Below are positions 26,656 to 36,119 of a DNA stretch of 64,000 nt, in pieces; positions within the stretch are counted from its first letter, which is position 1, and each line of letters starts with the position of its first letter. The notes below the pieces were generated by a model. That model made no database searches. It saw only the letters and a list, made by a program, of their open reading frames with translations, and was not told the DNA's origin. A program made the position numbers and the translations under genes. The stretch comes from Clostridiales bacterium. Lineage in GTDB: Bacteria; Bacillota; Clostridia; Oscillospirales; CAG-272. The stretch lies in contig JAAZAV010000034.1 in NCBI GenBank assembly GCA_012514145.1, forward strand, positions 1-64,000, in the 5' to 3' direction.

Positions 26656-27584
26656 ATGCGTCCACTCTCCTTCAGATGTTTTCTGCATGCGACATCACAG
26701 GCCTTTCCGCAGAGGCAGGGGGAATAGCCATAGTTTATCTTTGGCAGGAACTTAAGCTCCGGATAAATAGCCCGGGCACTTTCGGCGTTGAAACGGTATT
26801 CGCCGTTGAGAATCGCTTCACGGTTGGGATTGTCCTTGAGGAAGTCGTCCTTCATGAAAGGATTGGAGCGGTGCGCGCCCTTGTAGTACACCGAACACTG
26901 CCAGGTGTCAAGCCCTTCGTCGGATATGGCGTTTCCCGGGCATGCCGTTATGCACTTGCCGCAGTTGTCGCAGAGTCCGCCCTCAAATTCCGGATCGCAC
27001 TCCAGCGGGCAGTCGGTTATTATAAACGCCCAGCGTATATATGGTCCGTATTTTGGAGAAAGGATACGCCCCGACTTGCCCACCTCGCCCAGACCGCAGA
27101 CCTTTACGGCGCGACCGAAATCGATGATAACATCGGGAACGGGCTTGCCCTCCGCCACCGGCACGGCGTGAATCAGCTCGTAGGTGTCGATAACCTCGGG
27201 ATTGGTGGACTTGTCGCCCTTGATTTTCAGGTTGGAAATCATGCGCTGGGTACAGGCGTCCCAGCCGTTATTCTCGATAATCGCCGCCAGCTTGAAGAGC
27301 AGTATCTCGGCTAACTCCTCATCGATATGTTTGACGCCCACGGTGGAGTAGTTGTAGCTCTGCCGCCCCTCGCTCATGGCGTCGTAAAATGCGGAGGGAA
27401 CCGCTATGCCGAGACCGATTATACACTTCGCCTTGGGGAGAATCTGCTTCGGGTCGCGCTGAGGATGCTCTCCCTCAAAGCCGGCGATGTCACCGATGCC
27501 GCAGACGGACGCGCCGAAACGCAGCGCCGCCGCCTTTATCTCGGCAGCCGTTATCGTCTTTCTCTCACTAAGATTCACGCTCAT
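26652..27584 (-). CDS. RdhA/QueG-like double [4Fe-4S] protein (paralog B)
   Basis: A 310-residue soluble paralog of its two neighbours. KVCGLGEVGKSGRILSPKYG near 155 is the RdhA-type signature, followed by ITDCPLECDPEF, CDNCGKCITACP near 200, WQCSVYY and CLCGKACDVACRKH near 285. It is the shortest copy and ends directly after the second cluster. Start and stop each overlap a neighbour in ATGA (27581-27584 and 26652-26655), and GGAGG lies eight bases before the start. Three adjacent homologs made at equal amounts suggests a complex or division of substrates. No Tat signal, so cytoplasmic. Confidence 0.75.
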   Translation of the reverse strand: MSVNLSERKTITAAEIKAAALRFGASVCGIGDIAGFEGEHPQRDPKQILPKAKCIIGLGIAVPSAFYDAMSEGRQSYNYSTVGVKHIDEELAEILLFKLAAIIENNGWDACTQRMISNLKIKGDKSTNPEVIDTYELIHAVPVAEGKPVPDVIIDFGRAVKVCGLGEVGKSGRILSPKYGPYIRWAFIITDCPLECDPEFEGGLCDNCGKCITACPGNAISDEGLDTWQCSVYYKGAHRSNPFMKDDFLKDNPNREAILNGEYRFNAESARAIYPELKFLPKINYGYSPCLCGKACDVACRKHLKESGRI

Positions 27585-28660
27585 CTGTCAAGCCTCCATG
27601 CCTTCTTTGTACGGAGCGGCTCATTGAAGCGGTTCTCGAGACATCCGCCCTTCTTTTCAAGCATGCTGACACAGGCGCGGATACATCCGCCGCATTTTGC
27701 CATGTTGTAGCCGACCCAGCTGGGGAAGTACTTCTGCAGCGCCGAGTAGACCTTCAAAATATCCTGCTCATTGCCGCGGTGTTCCTCGGGGTGCTCAAGC
27801 AGGTCGAGATCGCCGTTTTCGTTGGCGTCGAACACTTCCTTTGGTACAAACGGATTGTAGTAGCGGCCCGCGTGGGTGTAGAAGGCGTAGCACTTCCACA
27901 TATCGATGTCAGCCCACTCCATAACCTTATCCTCAATCTTGACCGTTACCTTTTTGCTCTTGTCTGTGGGTATGCAGCCGCCGGGGCACTCGCGCACGCA
28001 CGCCATACAATGGCGGCACAGCGGCTCGCCCGAATACATCTCGTCGTATTCAAGTTTGGCGTCGGTGAAGATGAACGCCAGACGCTGAAGCGGTCCGAAC
28101 TGGGGGGTGAGCAGCATCTTGCTCCAGCCTATCTCGCCCAAACCGCAGATAACGGCGGCAATTCTGAACTGGAACTGCAGATCGGGCGCCACGCCGCCCT
28201 CACGGGCGGGACGGGTGAACTGTACGGTGCGGTGGTGAGCCGTAGCCTTGCGGGCATGCTCGCTCACCTCGATCTGCTCTTCGGGGGAAAGTGTGTTGCC
28301 CGGGCTGCCGTCCATGTCCGAGACAACTCCCCTGGCGCCGGTGTTGCGGTATACAAAGGCCTCGTATCCCTCGTCCTCGATCACCTTGCCTACACGGTAG
28401 AGAACCGCCGGTGCGAAAATCTCGTTGATCCCGCCGTATGCCATAGACGGGTACTGGTAGAACTGCGTCCCCTCCTCGATTCCGCGCTGTACTCCGCGGG
28501 GTATGCGGAAGGCTAAACCGATCACGCTCTTGGCTTCGGGGAAGAGGAACTGTGGGTTCATCTCCTTCGGCGCGCCCGAGAAGCGTGACATGGGTCCGAT
28601 ACCGCAGAGATCCGCACCGGCATCCAGTGCCGCCTGCTTTATCATTGCGCTTGTCAGCAT
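27581..28660 (-). CDS. RdhA/QueG-like double [4Fe-4S] protein (paralog A)
   Basis: A 359-residue soluble protein, first of the cassette. ICGLGEIGWSKMLLTPQFGP near 165 is the RdhA-type signature. The cluster motif is CRHCMACVRECPGG near 205, then an insert of about 20 residues before DMWKCYAFY, and KCGGCIRACVSMLEKKGG near 320. The insert and the C-terminal CIRAC form are shared with the copy at 62826, defining a subgroup. The ATG at 28660 is chosen over 28741 because AAAGGAG lies upstream of it and TATAAT on the minus strand (28701-28706) would lie in the longer frame. The stop overlaps the next gene in ATGA. Confidence 0.75.
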   Translation of the reverse strand: MLTSAMIKQAALDAGADLCGIGPMSRFSGAPKEMNPQFLFPEAKSVIGLAFRIPRGVQRGIEEGTQFYQYPSMAYGGINEIFAPAVLYRVGKVIEDEGYEAFVYRNTGARGVVSDMDGSPGNTLSPEEQIEVSEHARKATAHHRTVQFTRPAREGGVAPDLQFQFRIAAVICGLGEIGWSKMLLTPQFGPLQRLAFIFTDAKLEYDEMYSGEPLCRHCMACVRECPGGCIPTDKSKKVTVKIEDKVMEWADIDMWKCYAFYTHAGRYYNPFVPKEVFDANENGDLDLLEHPEEHRGNEQDILKVYSALQKYFPSWVGYNMAKCGGCIRACVSMLEKKGGCLENRFNEPLRTKKAWRLDR

Positions 28661-28844
28661 GCTTATACTCCTTTTCCAAAAAATCGCTGTAACATCTTGC
28701 ATTATATTGTAATAACACGTTATATAATCATGATGAAACAAAGATTAACTTTTAATTTACAAATATTGTCATATTGTCCGCCATGATGCAGAACCACACT
28801 GGATGATGCGGGCTAATATAACACAATGCGTAGCTGTGTTACGG

Positions 28845-31019
28845 TCAGATGAGCTTCTTTGTCTCGCCGGCGGCGAAGGTGAGCAGCCGGAATCCGGTCT
28901 TTGTCACGAAGGTAAGCTCGCCGCTCTTGTCCGCCGTCACACTGAGGGCTGTAACCTCGCCGTTCTTCCAGTCGCAGTCAACCGAGTAGCCGCCGCGGGC
29001 GCGGAAGCCACGGAAGGAACCGCCTGAGAGGTACGAAGGCAGAGCGGGAAGCACCTTCAGCTCGCCGTTCTGGCTCTGGAGAAGCATCTCACTGATTGCC
29101 GCCGCGCCGCCGAAGTTGCCGTCGATCTGGAACGGCGGGTGTGAATCGAAGAGATTGTCTTTCGTGGACTTGGTAAAGAGCAATGTAAGGCTCTCTCCCG
29201 CCTGTCTGCCGTCGCCGAGACGGGCGAAGAGACAGGTGAGCCAGGCGCGGCTCCAACCGGTGTGTCCGCCGCCATGAGCAAGTCTGCGCTCGAGTGTGCG
29301 GCGCACGCCTTCGAACAGCTCGGGGGTGTTTTCGTTTATGGCGCTGTCGGGATATACCGCGAACATATGGGATATGTGGCGGTGACCCGGTTCGGGCTCG
29401 TCATAGTCCTCAAGCCACTCCATGAGCTGACCGTGCTTGCCGATTTTCAGCGGCGGCAGCTTGGAAAGGGCGGTTTTGGCTTCGCCCGCCATGTCGGGAT
29501 TGATACCCAGCAGTTCCTCGCACTCGATGTATAGACGCAGCAGACCGCCGATTATCTCCACATCCATTGTGGGCGACAGGCAGAGATAAGCCGCCTTGCC
29601 GTCGCAGAAGTAGCGGTTCTCGGGAGAAGTGGAGGGGCCGGAGAGCAGCATACCGTTATGCTCGAACATGTAGTCGAGGAAAAAGCGCACCGACTCGGAT
29701 ATATAGCTGTATGCGGTCTCCCGCAGATAATCTGTGTCGAGGGAGTAGAGATATCGCTCCCAGATGTGGAAGCAGAGCCAGGCGCCGCCGAGAGGCCAGA
29801 GACCCCAAAGCCCGTCCGCCGGCGCGGTGAAGCCGTATATGTCGCTGAGGTGATGCAGCACTGTGCCGCGGCAGTCGTAGTTGACCCTGGCGGTATGTTT
29901 GCCCGACTCCAGCAGGTAGTTGTTCATGTAGTCGAAAAGTGCCGTGCAGCATTCACCCAAAGCAGCTGTCTCTGCCTGCCAGTAGTTCATCTGCAGGTTG
30001 ATGTTTGTATGGTAGTCGGCGTTCCAGGGAGCGTCGTAGCGCTCGTTCCATACACCCTGCAGGTTGGCAGGCAGTGAGCCGGGGCGGCTGGAACTGATAA
30101 GCAGGTACTTGCCGAAGCGCCAGTAGAGTTCCGCCAGTCCGGGATCCTCCTCACCCTTCTCGCGCAGGGCGGCGAGGCGTTCGTCCACCGGCATGGCGGT
30201 CTTGCATTCACAGCAGTCAAACTTCAGGTCTGAAAGTCCCATCAGCGCCGTAAAGTCGGCGGTATGGCGTTCTTTAAGCTCACACCAGCAGAGCTTATCG
30301 GGGAGTTTGGGCAGAACGCCGTCGATGTCGGAGCGTATCTGTATGTATAATTCAATATATTCTGCGCCGGAGATATTCAGCGAGCCGGCTCCCGGAGCAA
30401 TGACACCGTCGGTGACCGCCGCTATTCTCGAGGTAAACTCATGCTCGCCGGTGGCGGTCCTGCCTACATAGGTAATTCCGCACTCCGAATAGTCCACCGA
30501 CACCGTGTATTTCCGGGTGTAATCGATCGAGGCGTTCAGCTTGGCGCCCTCCGAGGTATAGCGGACGGCGATAAGCCTGTCGGGATATGATGCGAAATAT
30601 TCGCGCTTATACGATACTCCGCCCCGGGTGTAGGTAATCTCGGCGAGACCGTTTGTCATGTCAATCGCCCGCCGGTAGTCGGCGCAGCTGTCTCCGCTGT
30701 GAAGGGCAACACGCAGCTCGCCCGCTGTCTCGTAGGATTTTACGCGCTTGAAGGAATCGGCGAGAGCGCTCTCGGCGTAATTGTCGGCTTCTGCCGCCCT
30801 CCCGGCAAGCAGCAGCTCACGAACCTTGCGCAGTTCTTTCATATAGCCGGGAGTCACCGCGTCGAACTTCTCGCCGGCCCATATCTTCTCCTCGTTGAGC
30901 TGGATTACGTCGGTTCCCACGCCGCCCCATAAAGAAGCGCCCATATATCCGCAGCCGATAGGCGAAGTGTCCTCCCACTCAACTGCGGGTCGGTTCAGAA
31001 ACAGAATATCATTTCTCAT
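28845..31019 (-). CDS. Glycoside hydrolase family 95 protein (alpha-L-fucosidase/alpha-L-galactosidase)
   Basis: A 724-residue inverting glycosidase with the GH95 layout: beta-sandwich N-terminus with [15 protein letters not shown] (21-35) and [10 protein letters not shown] near 43, then an (alpha/alpha)6 barrel containing [14 protein letters not shown] near 325, [12 protein letters not shown] near 345, RHISHMF near 555 and [13 protein letters not shown] near 630, then a beta tail. The residues Asn-Leu-Gln-Gly and the QIDGNFGG motif are hallmark. There is no signal peptide, so it removes terminal residues from imported oligosaccharides. It lies divergent to the zinc-ribbon gene. Confidence 0.92.
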   Translation of the reverse strand: MRNDILFLNRPAVEWEDTSPIGCGYMGASLWGGVGTDVIQLNEEKIWAGEKFDAVTPGYMKELRKVRELLLAGRAAEADNYAESALADSFKRVKSYETAGELRVALHSGDSCADYRRAIDMTNGLAEITYTRGGVSYKREYFASYPDRLIAVRYTSEGAKLNASIDYTRKYTVSVDYSECGITYVGRTATGEHEFTSRIAAVTDGVIAPGAGSLNISGAEYIELYIQIRSDIDGVLPKLPDKLCWCELKERHTADFTALMGLSDLKFDCCECKTAMPVDERLAALREKGEEDPGLAELYWRFGKYLLISSSRPGSLPANLQGVWNERYDAPWNADYHTNINLQMNYWQAETAALGECCTALFDYMNNYLLESGKHTARVNYDCRGTVLHHLSDIYGFTAPADGLWGLWPLGGAWLCFHIWERYLYSLDTDYLRETAYSYISESVRFFLDYMFEHNGMLLSGPSTSPENRYFCDGKAAYLCLSPTMDVEIIGGLLRLYIECEELLGINPDMAGEAKTALSKLPPLKIGKHGQLMEWLEDYDEPEPGHRHISHMFAVYPDSAINENTPELFEGVRRTLERRLAHGGGHTGWSRAWLTCLFARLGDGRQAGESLTLLFTKSTKDNLFDSHPPFQIDGNFGGAAAISEMLLQSQNGELKVLPALPSYLSGGSFRGFRARGGYSVDCDWKNGEVTALSVTADKSGELTFVTKTGFRLLTFAAGETKKLI

Positions 31020-31077
31020 TATGTTCTCACTTTCATTTGCTTTTTCATATTTTCCGCTGCCCGTATGCCGCCGATAC

Positions 31078-31106
31078 TTGACAAAACAACGGCATCATTG
31101 TATAAT
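31078..31106 (+). promoter_or_regulatory. Full consensus sigma-A promoter of the zinc-ribbon gene
   Basis: TTGACA (31078-31083), a 17-base spacer and TATAAT (31101-31106), with both boxes at full consensus. The gene starts 90 bases after it, leaving an untranslated leader that includes the inverted repeat CCGGCG/CGCCGG at 31153-31170. Confidence 0.85.
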
Positions 31107-31196
31107 CACATTGTATTATCTTTGATATGGCAGTATTTATTATGTAATCCGTACCGGCGCTTTTCGCCGGAATATTATTATATGGAGGTATATATC

Positions 31197-31628
31197 ATGT
31201 CAATTTGGGAAGAAATTCAACAAGAGCTGACCAAAGCCGCCGACATTACTCTGAAGGAAGCGGGAAAACTCACCGACACAGCCAGGCAAAAACTGGACGA
31301 GAAGATTCTCACAAACCACATCGGCAAGCTGTACGGAGAAATCGGCAGACTCTGCTACGATGCACATCGGACCGGCGCAGACCACAGTAAAGAAATTGCA
31401 GCCGTCTGCTCCAAAATCGACAATCTCAACGAAAAATTAGCTAACGTAAAAGCCGGGAACTCTGCTTCACGGATCCAGCATTACTGCTATATGTGCGGCT
31501 CGGAACTTCCGATTGACGCCGACACATGTCCCAAATGCGGGGAGAAACAATTTGACGCCGAGGAGACCGCTGAAACCGCCGATGACGGTAACGCCGATGA
31601 CGGCAAGGATAAGGAGCCGCTGATCTGA
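31197..31628 (+). CDS. Small zinc-ribbon protein with helical N-terminus
   Basis: A 143-residue cytoplasmic protein. Residues 1-85 are predicted to be a helical coil, opening with SIWEEIQQELTKAADITL and rich in Lys and Glu heptads. Residues 97-118 form a zinc ribbon with CYMCGSELPIDADTCPKCG (two CxxC pairs), and the last 25 residues are acidic (Asp/Glu/Ala). The ATG at 31197 follows GGAGGTATATATC. Proteins of this shape are common in Clostridia and unassigned. It has a full consensus promoter, and its stop lies ten bases from the stop of the convergent glycyl-radical gene. Confidence 0.8.
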   Translation: MSIWEEIQQELTKAADITLKEAGKLTDTARQKLDEKILTNHIGKLYGEIGRLCYDAHRTGADHSKEIAAVCSKIDNLNEKLANVKAGNSASRIQHYCYMCGSELPIDADTCPKCGEKQFDAEETAETADDGNADDGKDKEPLI

Positions 31629-31637
31629 GGCAGTTTA

Positions 31638-33755
31638 CTATTCAACCCGTTCGATAATCATGTCCTGCCATTCGCGGCTCATGGTGACAAAGCGCGCGCT
31701 CCATCCCGCCACACGCACCGCGAGGGTCGTGTATTTCTCGGGATGGCGCTGTGCGTCGCGGAGCGTAGCGGCGTCCACCGTGTCTATCTGCATGAAGAAA
31801 CCGCCCAGGTCGCAGAAGCCGCGGATCAGCCCGCTCAGCGCCGCCACACCCGGCTCGCCCTCCAGAGCAGAGGGCGAGATTCCGATGTCCAGCGCCGAAC
31901 CGGTGGTAAGCAGGCTCAGGTCCGGCTTGCAGGCTGAATGTATAACGGCGGTAGCGCCGTTGCGTATGCTGCCCGGCGTCGGCGACCAGTTGCTCGCCAG
32001 CACATCGCCTTTCCTGTGACCGTGGGGCGAGGCCAGCCGCTGCGGCGCCCAGTCTATCTGACGCCCGAAGGTGCTGATTCCGCCCGGGAACCAGATCGGG
32101 CATGAGTCGTCACGCTCTCCGCAGCATTTAGCAAAATCCTCCACCAGCCGCACCGCCAGAGAGTCGCATTCGTCGCTGTCGTTGCCGAAGTAGACAAAAT
32201 CGTCAAGCGCATGGCGGCGCAGCTCCTCATAGCCCTCCCAGTTGGCGGCAAGCGCTTTCTGCAGCTCGGCTAAAGATACACGCTTGTCCTCATATACGAG
32301 ACGCTTTATCGCGTAAAGGCTGTTTACGATATCCGGCAGACCGCCTATGTGTGGCGAAACCACGACATAACGCGTTCCGCCCTCGTAGTAGGAGCGGGCG
32401 TTCTCTATGCAGTCGTCCACAAAGAGCGACACCACTGTACAGGGATTGCTCGGTTTCCAGCTGCCGTCCTCATTTAACCTGCCGCCTGTGGTGCCCCGCT
32501 TTATCTGCTCAACCTGAGCGCCAAGGTCGGCAATGTATGCCGCGTACAGCTCCTCAAAGCTGCCGAAGTCGCGGCTGCCGCTGTAGTTATCAAGCGTTAT
32601 GTGCTGTAAAATTGCCAGCCCGTCAAAGGGCACATAGCCGAACCAGGTCTTGCCGGGCACCTGTACCTCCCAGCAGCCGTCGTTGGCGAAGTTTCGCGCC
32701 TCGGACAGCTCATAGCCCCAGTCGGTCATGGCTTTCAGTATAAGATCCTCATTGTATATCGCCACATTGCCGCCGCCGTGTCGCATCGCCTCGGCGCAGC
32801 GGGTGATAAGATACGGGTCGGTTTTCGTGTTTATTCTGACCGTGGTGGGGAAATCGCTTATTCCGAGTTCCTCAAGAATGTCAAGAACCAGATAAGTTAC
32901 CTCGTTTGCAACCTCGGCGCCGTCCGCATCGATGCCCGCAAGAACCAGATTCTGATAATGCTGCGCATCGCCGCTGCGGGTCGCGCGGCCGTTTATCCAC
33001 TCACAGCCCTTGATAAAGAAGTGGGAGAATATTTCCCGCGCTTCGTCTATGGTCAGTGCTCCGGCGGCTAAATCTTTCTTAAGATAATCACCCAGCAGCC
33101 AGTCTATGCGCCCTATCCCCGGCCAGTTGCCGCAGAGACGGGTGAAGGCAAAGACAAACCACATGCTCTGCACGGCTTCGTAAAAGTTTCGAGCCCCCTC
33201 GAAGGGCACCCTGCAGAGGTTTGAATACACACGCTCCATGCCCGGCATATCCTTCAGCGCCTCGAGATATCTGCCGTGCCAGATGCGCATGGCGTCGATG
33301 CAGATAAGGCAGCTTTCGAGGAATGCCCGCTCGCGGGATTCCGTGTGCCTTTTAAGTGATTCATGCACCCGGCGTTCGATGCCGTTCATGCCGACCGCCA
33401 GAACTTCGTCAAAGCGGATGGTGAGATGGCTGACCGAACCGAACCAGCCGTGAGCCGCCCCGTATTCTTTTGCGGGCACGATATGGCTGATGGCGTCGCC
33501 AAGGGTGGCACTGCCCGAGAGATACTCACCCGGCACTATCCGCAGAGGCGATTTATTCGCTATCTCGAGTATGCAGGCATTGTACTTGTCAAGCCCGGAC
33601 ATTTCGCTGTAACCGGGCACTTCATCCATGCGCACATTCGGAGTATCAAGAGTCTCGAGCCCGTATATGCCCGCCTGCGAATCGGCGGCGAATTTTCGTG
33701 TCGCCTCGGAAAGGCGCACAGGACGCGGCGTCGAGCTTGCTGTATAGAATATCAT
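31638..33755 (-). CDS. Glycyl-radical enzyme, PFL/diol-dehydratase-like
   Basis: A 705-residue anaerobic radical enzyme. The active-site cysteine is Cys361 in NDGCWEVQVPG, with the Glu two residues on (Cys-x-Glu), which in this superfamily is typical of dehydratases and other eliminases. The glycyl-radical loop is at the C-terminus, RVAGWSARF with Gly684, followed by about 20 residues ending in IIERVE. The fold is the ten-stranded alpha/beta barrel of the PFL superfamily. The start at 33755 is preferred because AGGA lies nine bases upstream, over the ATG at 33773. No radical-SAM activase gene is in the window. It has its own promoter with a palindrome. Substrate unknown. Confidence 0.85.
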   Translation of the reverse strand: MIFYTASSTPRPVRLSEATRKFAADSQAGIYGLETLDTPNVRMDEVPGYSEMSGLDKYNACILEIANKSPLRIVPGEYLSGSATLGDAISHIVPAKEYGAAHGWFGSVSHLTIRFDEVLAVGMNGIERRVHESLKRHTESRERAFLESCLICIDAMRIWHGRYLEALKDMPGMERVYSNLCRVPFEGARNFYEAVQSMWFVFAFTRLCGNWPGIGRIDWLLGDYLKKDLAAGALTIDEAREIFSHFFIKGCEWINGRATRSGDAQHYQNLVLAGIDADGAEVANEVTYLVLDILEELGISDFPTTVRINTKTDPYLITRCAEAMRHGGGNVAIYNEDLILKAMTDWGYELSEARNFANDGCWEVQVPGKTWFGYVPFDGLAILQHITLDNYSGSRDFGSFEELYAAYIADLGAQVEQIKRGTTGGRLNEDGSWKPSNPCTVVSLFVDDCIENARSYYEGGTRYVVVSPHIGGLPDIVNSLYAIKRLVYEDKRVSLAELQKALAANWEGYEELRRHALDDFVYFGNDSDECDSLAVRLVEDFAKCCGERDDSCPIWFPGGISTFGRQIDWAPQRLASPHGHRKGDVLASNWSPTPGSIRNGATAVIHSACKPDLSLLTTGSALDIGISPSALEGEPGVAALSGLIRGFCDLGGFFMQIDTVDAATLRDAQRHPEKYTTLAVRVAGWSARFVTMSREWQDMIIERVE

Positions 33756-33823
33756 TTCAGTCGATCCTTTCATATTGTCAAGGATTTGCCGGTATAGGCT
33801 TATTGCAAACCGGCACCATATAC

Positions 33824-33852
33824 ATTGTACCCTGCGGCGCAGGTTCTGTCAA
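33824..33852 (-). promoter_or_regulatory. Promoter of the glycyl-radical enzyme gene with palindromic spacer
   Basis: On the minus strand TTGACA (33847-33852), a 17-base spacer and TACAAT (33824-33829). The spacer contains the perfect palindrome CCTGCGGCGCAGG (33831-33843). The leader also has an inverted repeat GCCGGT/ACCGGC near 33790-33815. Confidence 0.7.
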
Positions 33853-33931
33853 TCGCCATTTTCACTTTTTGACCTGAATGCAGACCTGTGCGCCGATATA
33901 AATATGCTTTTCAGTTTACGGAATTTAACAA

Positions 33932-35866
33932 ATGATTGTACTCAACTGCGACAGTCTCACGCTGTCCTTTGCCGGCGAAACGGTGCTGGAGGACATCACC
34001 TTTTTTATAAACGAAGGTGACCGTCTCGGCATAGTCGGAGTGAACGGCGCGGGCAAAACCACCCTTTTCAAGCTTATAACCGGTGAATATTCACCCGATT
34101 CGGGCGCGGTATTCATCGCCAAGGGCCACAGTCTCGGCATCCTTGACCAGTATCTGGATTTCGACGATAACTCCACCCTTTTTGAGGAGATGCTGCGCTC
34201 CTATCCCGAACTTACCGCCATGGAGGAGCGGCTCAACAGCCTGCACGCCGCTCTCGACGCGGGTGACATCTCCCGGGCAGAAGCATACGCTTCCCTGCAC
34301 GACCGCTTCACCCGTGAGGGCGGCTATGAATACAAAGGGCGCTGCCGGGGAACTCTGAAAAGCCTGGGTTTTGACGAGAGTTTTTTCGACCTGAAGATAT
34401 CTGTGCTCAGCGGCGGACAGAAGACCCGTCTGGCGCTGGCGCGTCTGCTCACGGTGGAGCCGGATATTCTGATGCTGGACGAGCCGACAAACCATCTGGA
34501 TATGGATGCCCTTTTCTGGCTCGAGAGCTTTCTTAAAAACTACCGTAAGACTGTCATAGTCATCTCCCATGACCGCTATTTTCTCGACAGTACCGTCACC
34601 AAGGTGCTGGAAATCGAGAACAAAAGCGCCCGGATGTATAACGGAAACTACACCCGATTTGTGGAGCAGAAGGCTTCCGACCGTGAGATACAGGAACGGC
34701 ACTGGCGCAATCAGCAGAAAGAAATCGCCCGCATCGAGGCTTACATAGAGCAACAGCGGCGCTGGGGTCGCGAACGCAACATCATCGCCGCCGAGAGCCG
34801 CCAGAAGCAGCTTGACAAGCTGGAGCGTGTTGAGCGACCGGATGCCCTGCCAAAGTCAATACGCCTGCGGTTCAGGAAATCCCTGGAGAGCGGCGACGAT
34901 GTACTGCACATCCGGCGTCTCACAAAGGGCTATCCGGGTAAGCCGCTTTTCAAGAATGAAAATCTGCTTGTTAAGAAGCGGGAACATGTCTTCATCCTCG
35001 GTCACAACGGCTGCGGCAAATCCACTCTCATAAAGCTGATTGCCGGCAAGCTTGAGCCGGACGGCGGTTCGGTTGAATACGGCTACAACGTCGACATCGG
35101 ATACTATGACCAGGAAAATCAGGAACTGTGCGATTCAAACACTGTTCTTGATGAGTTGTGGAACGACTATCCCCACCTGACCGAGACCGAGATCCGCAAC
35201 GCGCTGGCGCTGTTTCTGTTCCGAGGCGATGATATCGAAAAAACCGTATCGGTACTCAGCGGCGGCGAACGCGCGCGGCTCACTCTCTGTAAGCTGATAC
35301 TCTCGAAGATGAATCTGCTCATACTCGACGAGCCGACAAACCATCTTGACATCAATTCACGGGAGGTTCTCGAGAAGGCGCTGTTGGATTTCGGCGGAAC
35401 AATAATTGCCGTTTCCCACGACCGCTATTTCATAAGCAAGCTGGCGACCCGCATTCTCGACTTCAACTCGGGCGCCTCGCCCGATCGTGTGCCGCCGGGT
35501 CAGCTGTTCGATTTCAGGGGGACATATCCAGAGTATCTTGAATATAAGGAAAAATATCTTGTGTCCGATTCGGCCGACAGTTCATCCAAAGGCGCCGTCA
35601 CAGAATCACGCGAGCAGTATGAGGCGCAGAAGAAAGCCCAGTCCGACCGCCGCCGTCACGAGGGCAGGCTCAGACGCAACGCCGACGAAATCGCCAAGCT
35701 TGAAGCTAAACTTGACGGCATCTCCGCCGAAATGCACGGCGAAGCGGCATCCGACGCCGAGCGTGTCGCAGAGCTGTATGAGAGCCAGCTTGCAGCCGAA
35801 GAACGACTTTTAGAGCTGTATGAGCTTCAGGAGGAGCTGGAGCAGCAGGGGGACGAGTTCGACTGA
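33932..35866 (+). CDS. ABC-F family ATP-binding protein (ribosome-associated type)
   Basis: A 644-residue cytoplasmic protein with two ATPase domains and no membrane domain. Domain 1 has Walker A GVNGAGKTT (36-44), LSGGQ and DEPTNHLD. Domain 2 has GHNGCGKST near 353, LSGGE and DEPTNHLD. The linker between the domains (about 240-310) is the long basic helical segment of ABC-F proteins that reaches the ribosomal tRNA site. A C-terminal coiled coil rich in Arg, Lys and Glu follows. ABC-F proteins act on ribosomes in translation or antibiotic protection. Uup/YdiF-type housekeeping use is as likely as resistance here. Confidence 0.9.
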   Translation: MIVLNCDSLTLSFAGETVLEDITFFINEGDRLGIVGVNGAGKTTLFKLITGEYSPDSGAVFIAKGHSLGILDQYLDFDDNSTLFEEMLRSYPELTAMEERLNSLHAALDAGDISRAEAYASLHDRFTREGGYEYKGRCRGTLKSLGFDESFFDLKISVLSGGQKTRLALARLLTVEPDILMLDEPTNHLDMDALFWLESFLKNYRKTVIVISHDRYFLDSTVTKVLEIENKSARMYNGNYTRFVEQKASDREIQERHWRNQQKEIARIEAYIEQQRRWGRERNIIAAESRQKQLDKLERVERPDALPKSIRLRFRKSLESGDDVLHIRRLTKGYPGKPLFKNENLLVKKREHVFILGHNGCGKSTLIKLIAGKLEPDGGSVEYGYNVDIGYYDQENQELCDSNTVLDELWNDYPHLTETEIRNALALFLFRGDDIEKTVSVLSGGERARLTLCKLILSKMNLLILDEPTNHLDINSREVLEKALLDFGGTIIAVSHDRYFISKLATRILDFNSGASPDRVPPGQLFDFRGTYPEYLEYKEKYLVSDSADSSSKGAVTESREQYEAQKKAQSDRRRHEGRLRRNADEIAKLEAKLDGISAEMHGEAASDAERVAELYESQLAAEERLLELYELQEELEQQGDEFD

Positions 35867-35980
35867 TACGGACATTTTCTGAATATCCGGCTGACGCCGG
35901 CACCTGATAAAGTCTGGGTATTATTAACAGGTAATGAATTTAACATAATCTATATCGGCGCATCAATTACACAATCCGAA

Positions 35981-36026
35981 AAACAGAGCCGCAACGAATT
36001 TGTAGTCCACTGCGGCTCTGTTTTTA
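35981..36026 (+). terminator. Rho-independent terminator after the ABC-F gene
   Basis: A 13-base stem (AAACAGAGCCGCA at 35981-35993 with TGCGGCTCTGTTT at 36011-36023) is followed by a T-run. The 338-base gap 35867-36204 otherwise holds the SBP 3 promoter and no gene. Confidence 0.85.
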
Positions 36027-36119
36027 TCTGTATCTTGATTTTGTAAACAATTCATGACGCTTCCTTAACGAAGCCGTCGCTATTCTGTTGCTTGTTTCAC
36101 ACAACTTTGGGTAAATTCC

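Noticed and set aside
25672-28660. Reading the Fe-S paralogs as plain QueG epoxyqueuosine reductases
   Set aside because: The GLGWIGKN signature of QueG is replaced by G-x-GE..FGP, and three copies in tandem are not expected for a tRNA-modification enzyme. I keep the QueG relation only as a superfamily link.
28712-28723. Short inverted repeat ATAACACGTTAT upstream of paralog A
   Set aside because: Short and in AT-rich sequence; a chance match is likely and no good -35 box is present.
31065-31196. Longer start for the zinc-ribbon protein
   Set aside because: It would include the consensus promoter at 31078-31106. GGAGG is placed properly for the ATG at 31197.
31638-33755. Annotation as pyruvate formate-lyase
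   Set aside because: Pyruvate formate-lyase has a Cys-Cys active site. This enzyme has a single Cys followed by x-Glu, as in dehydratases.
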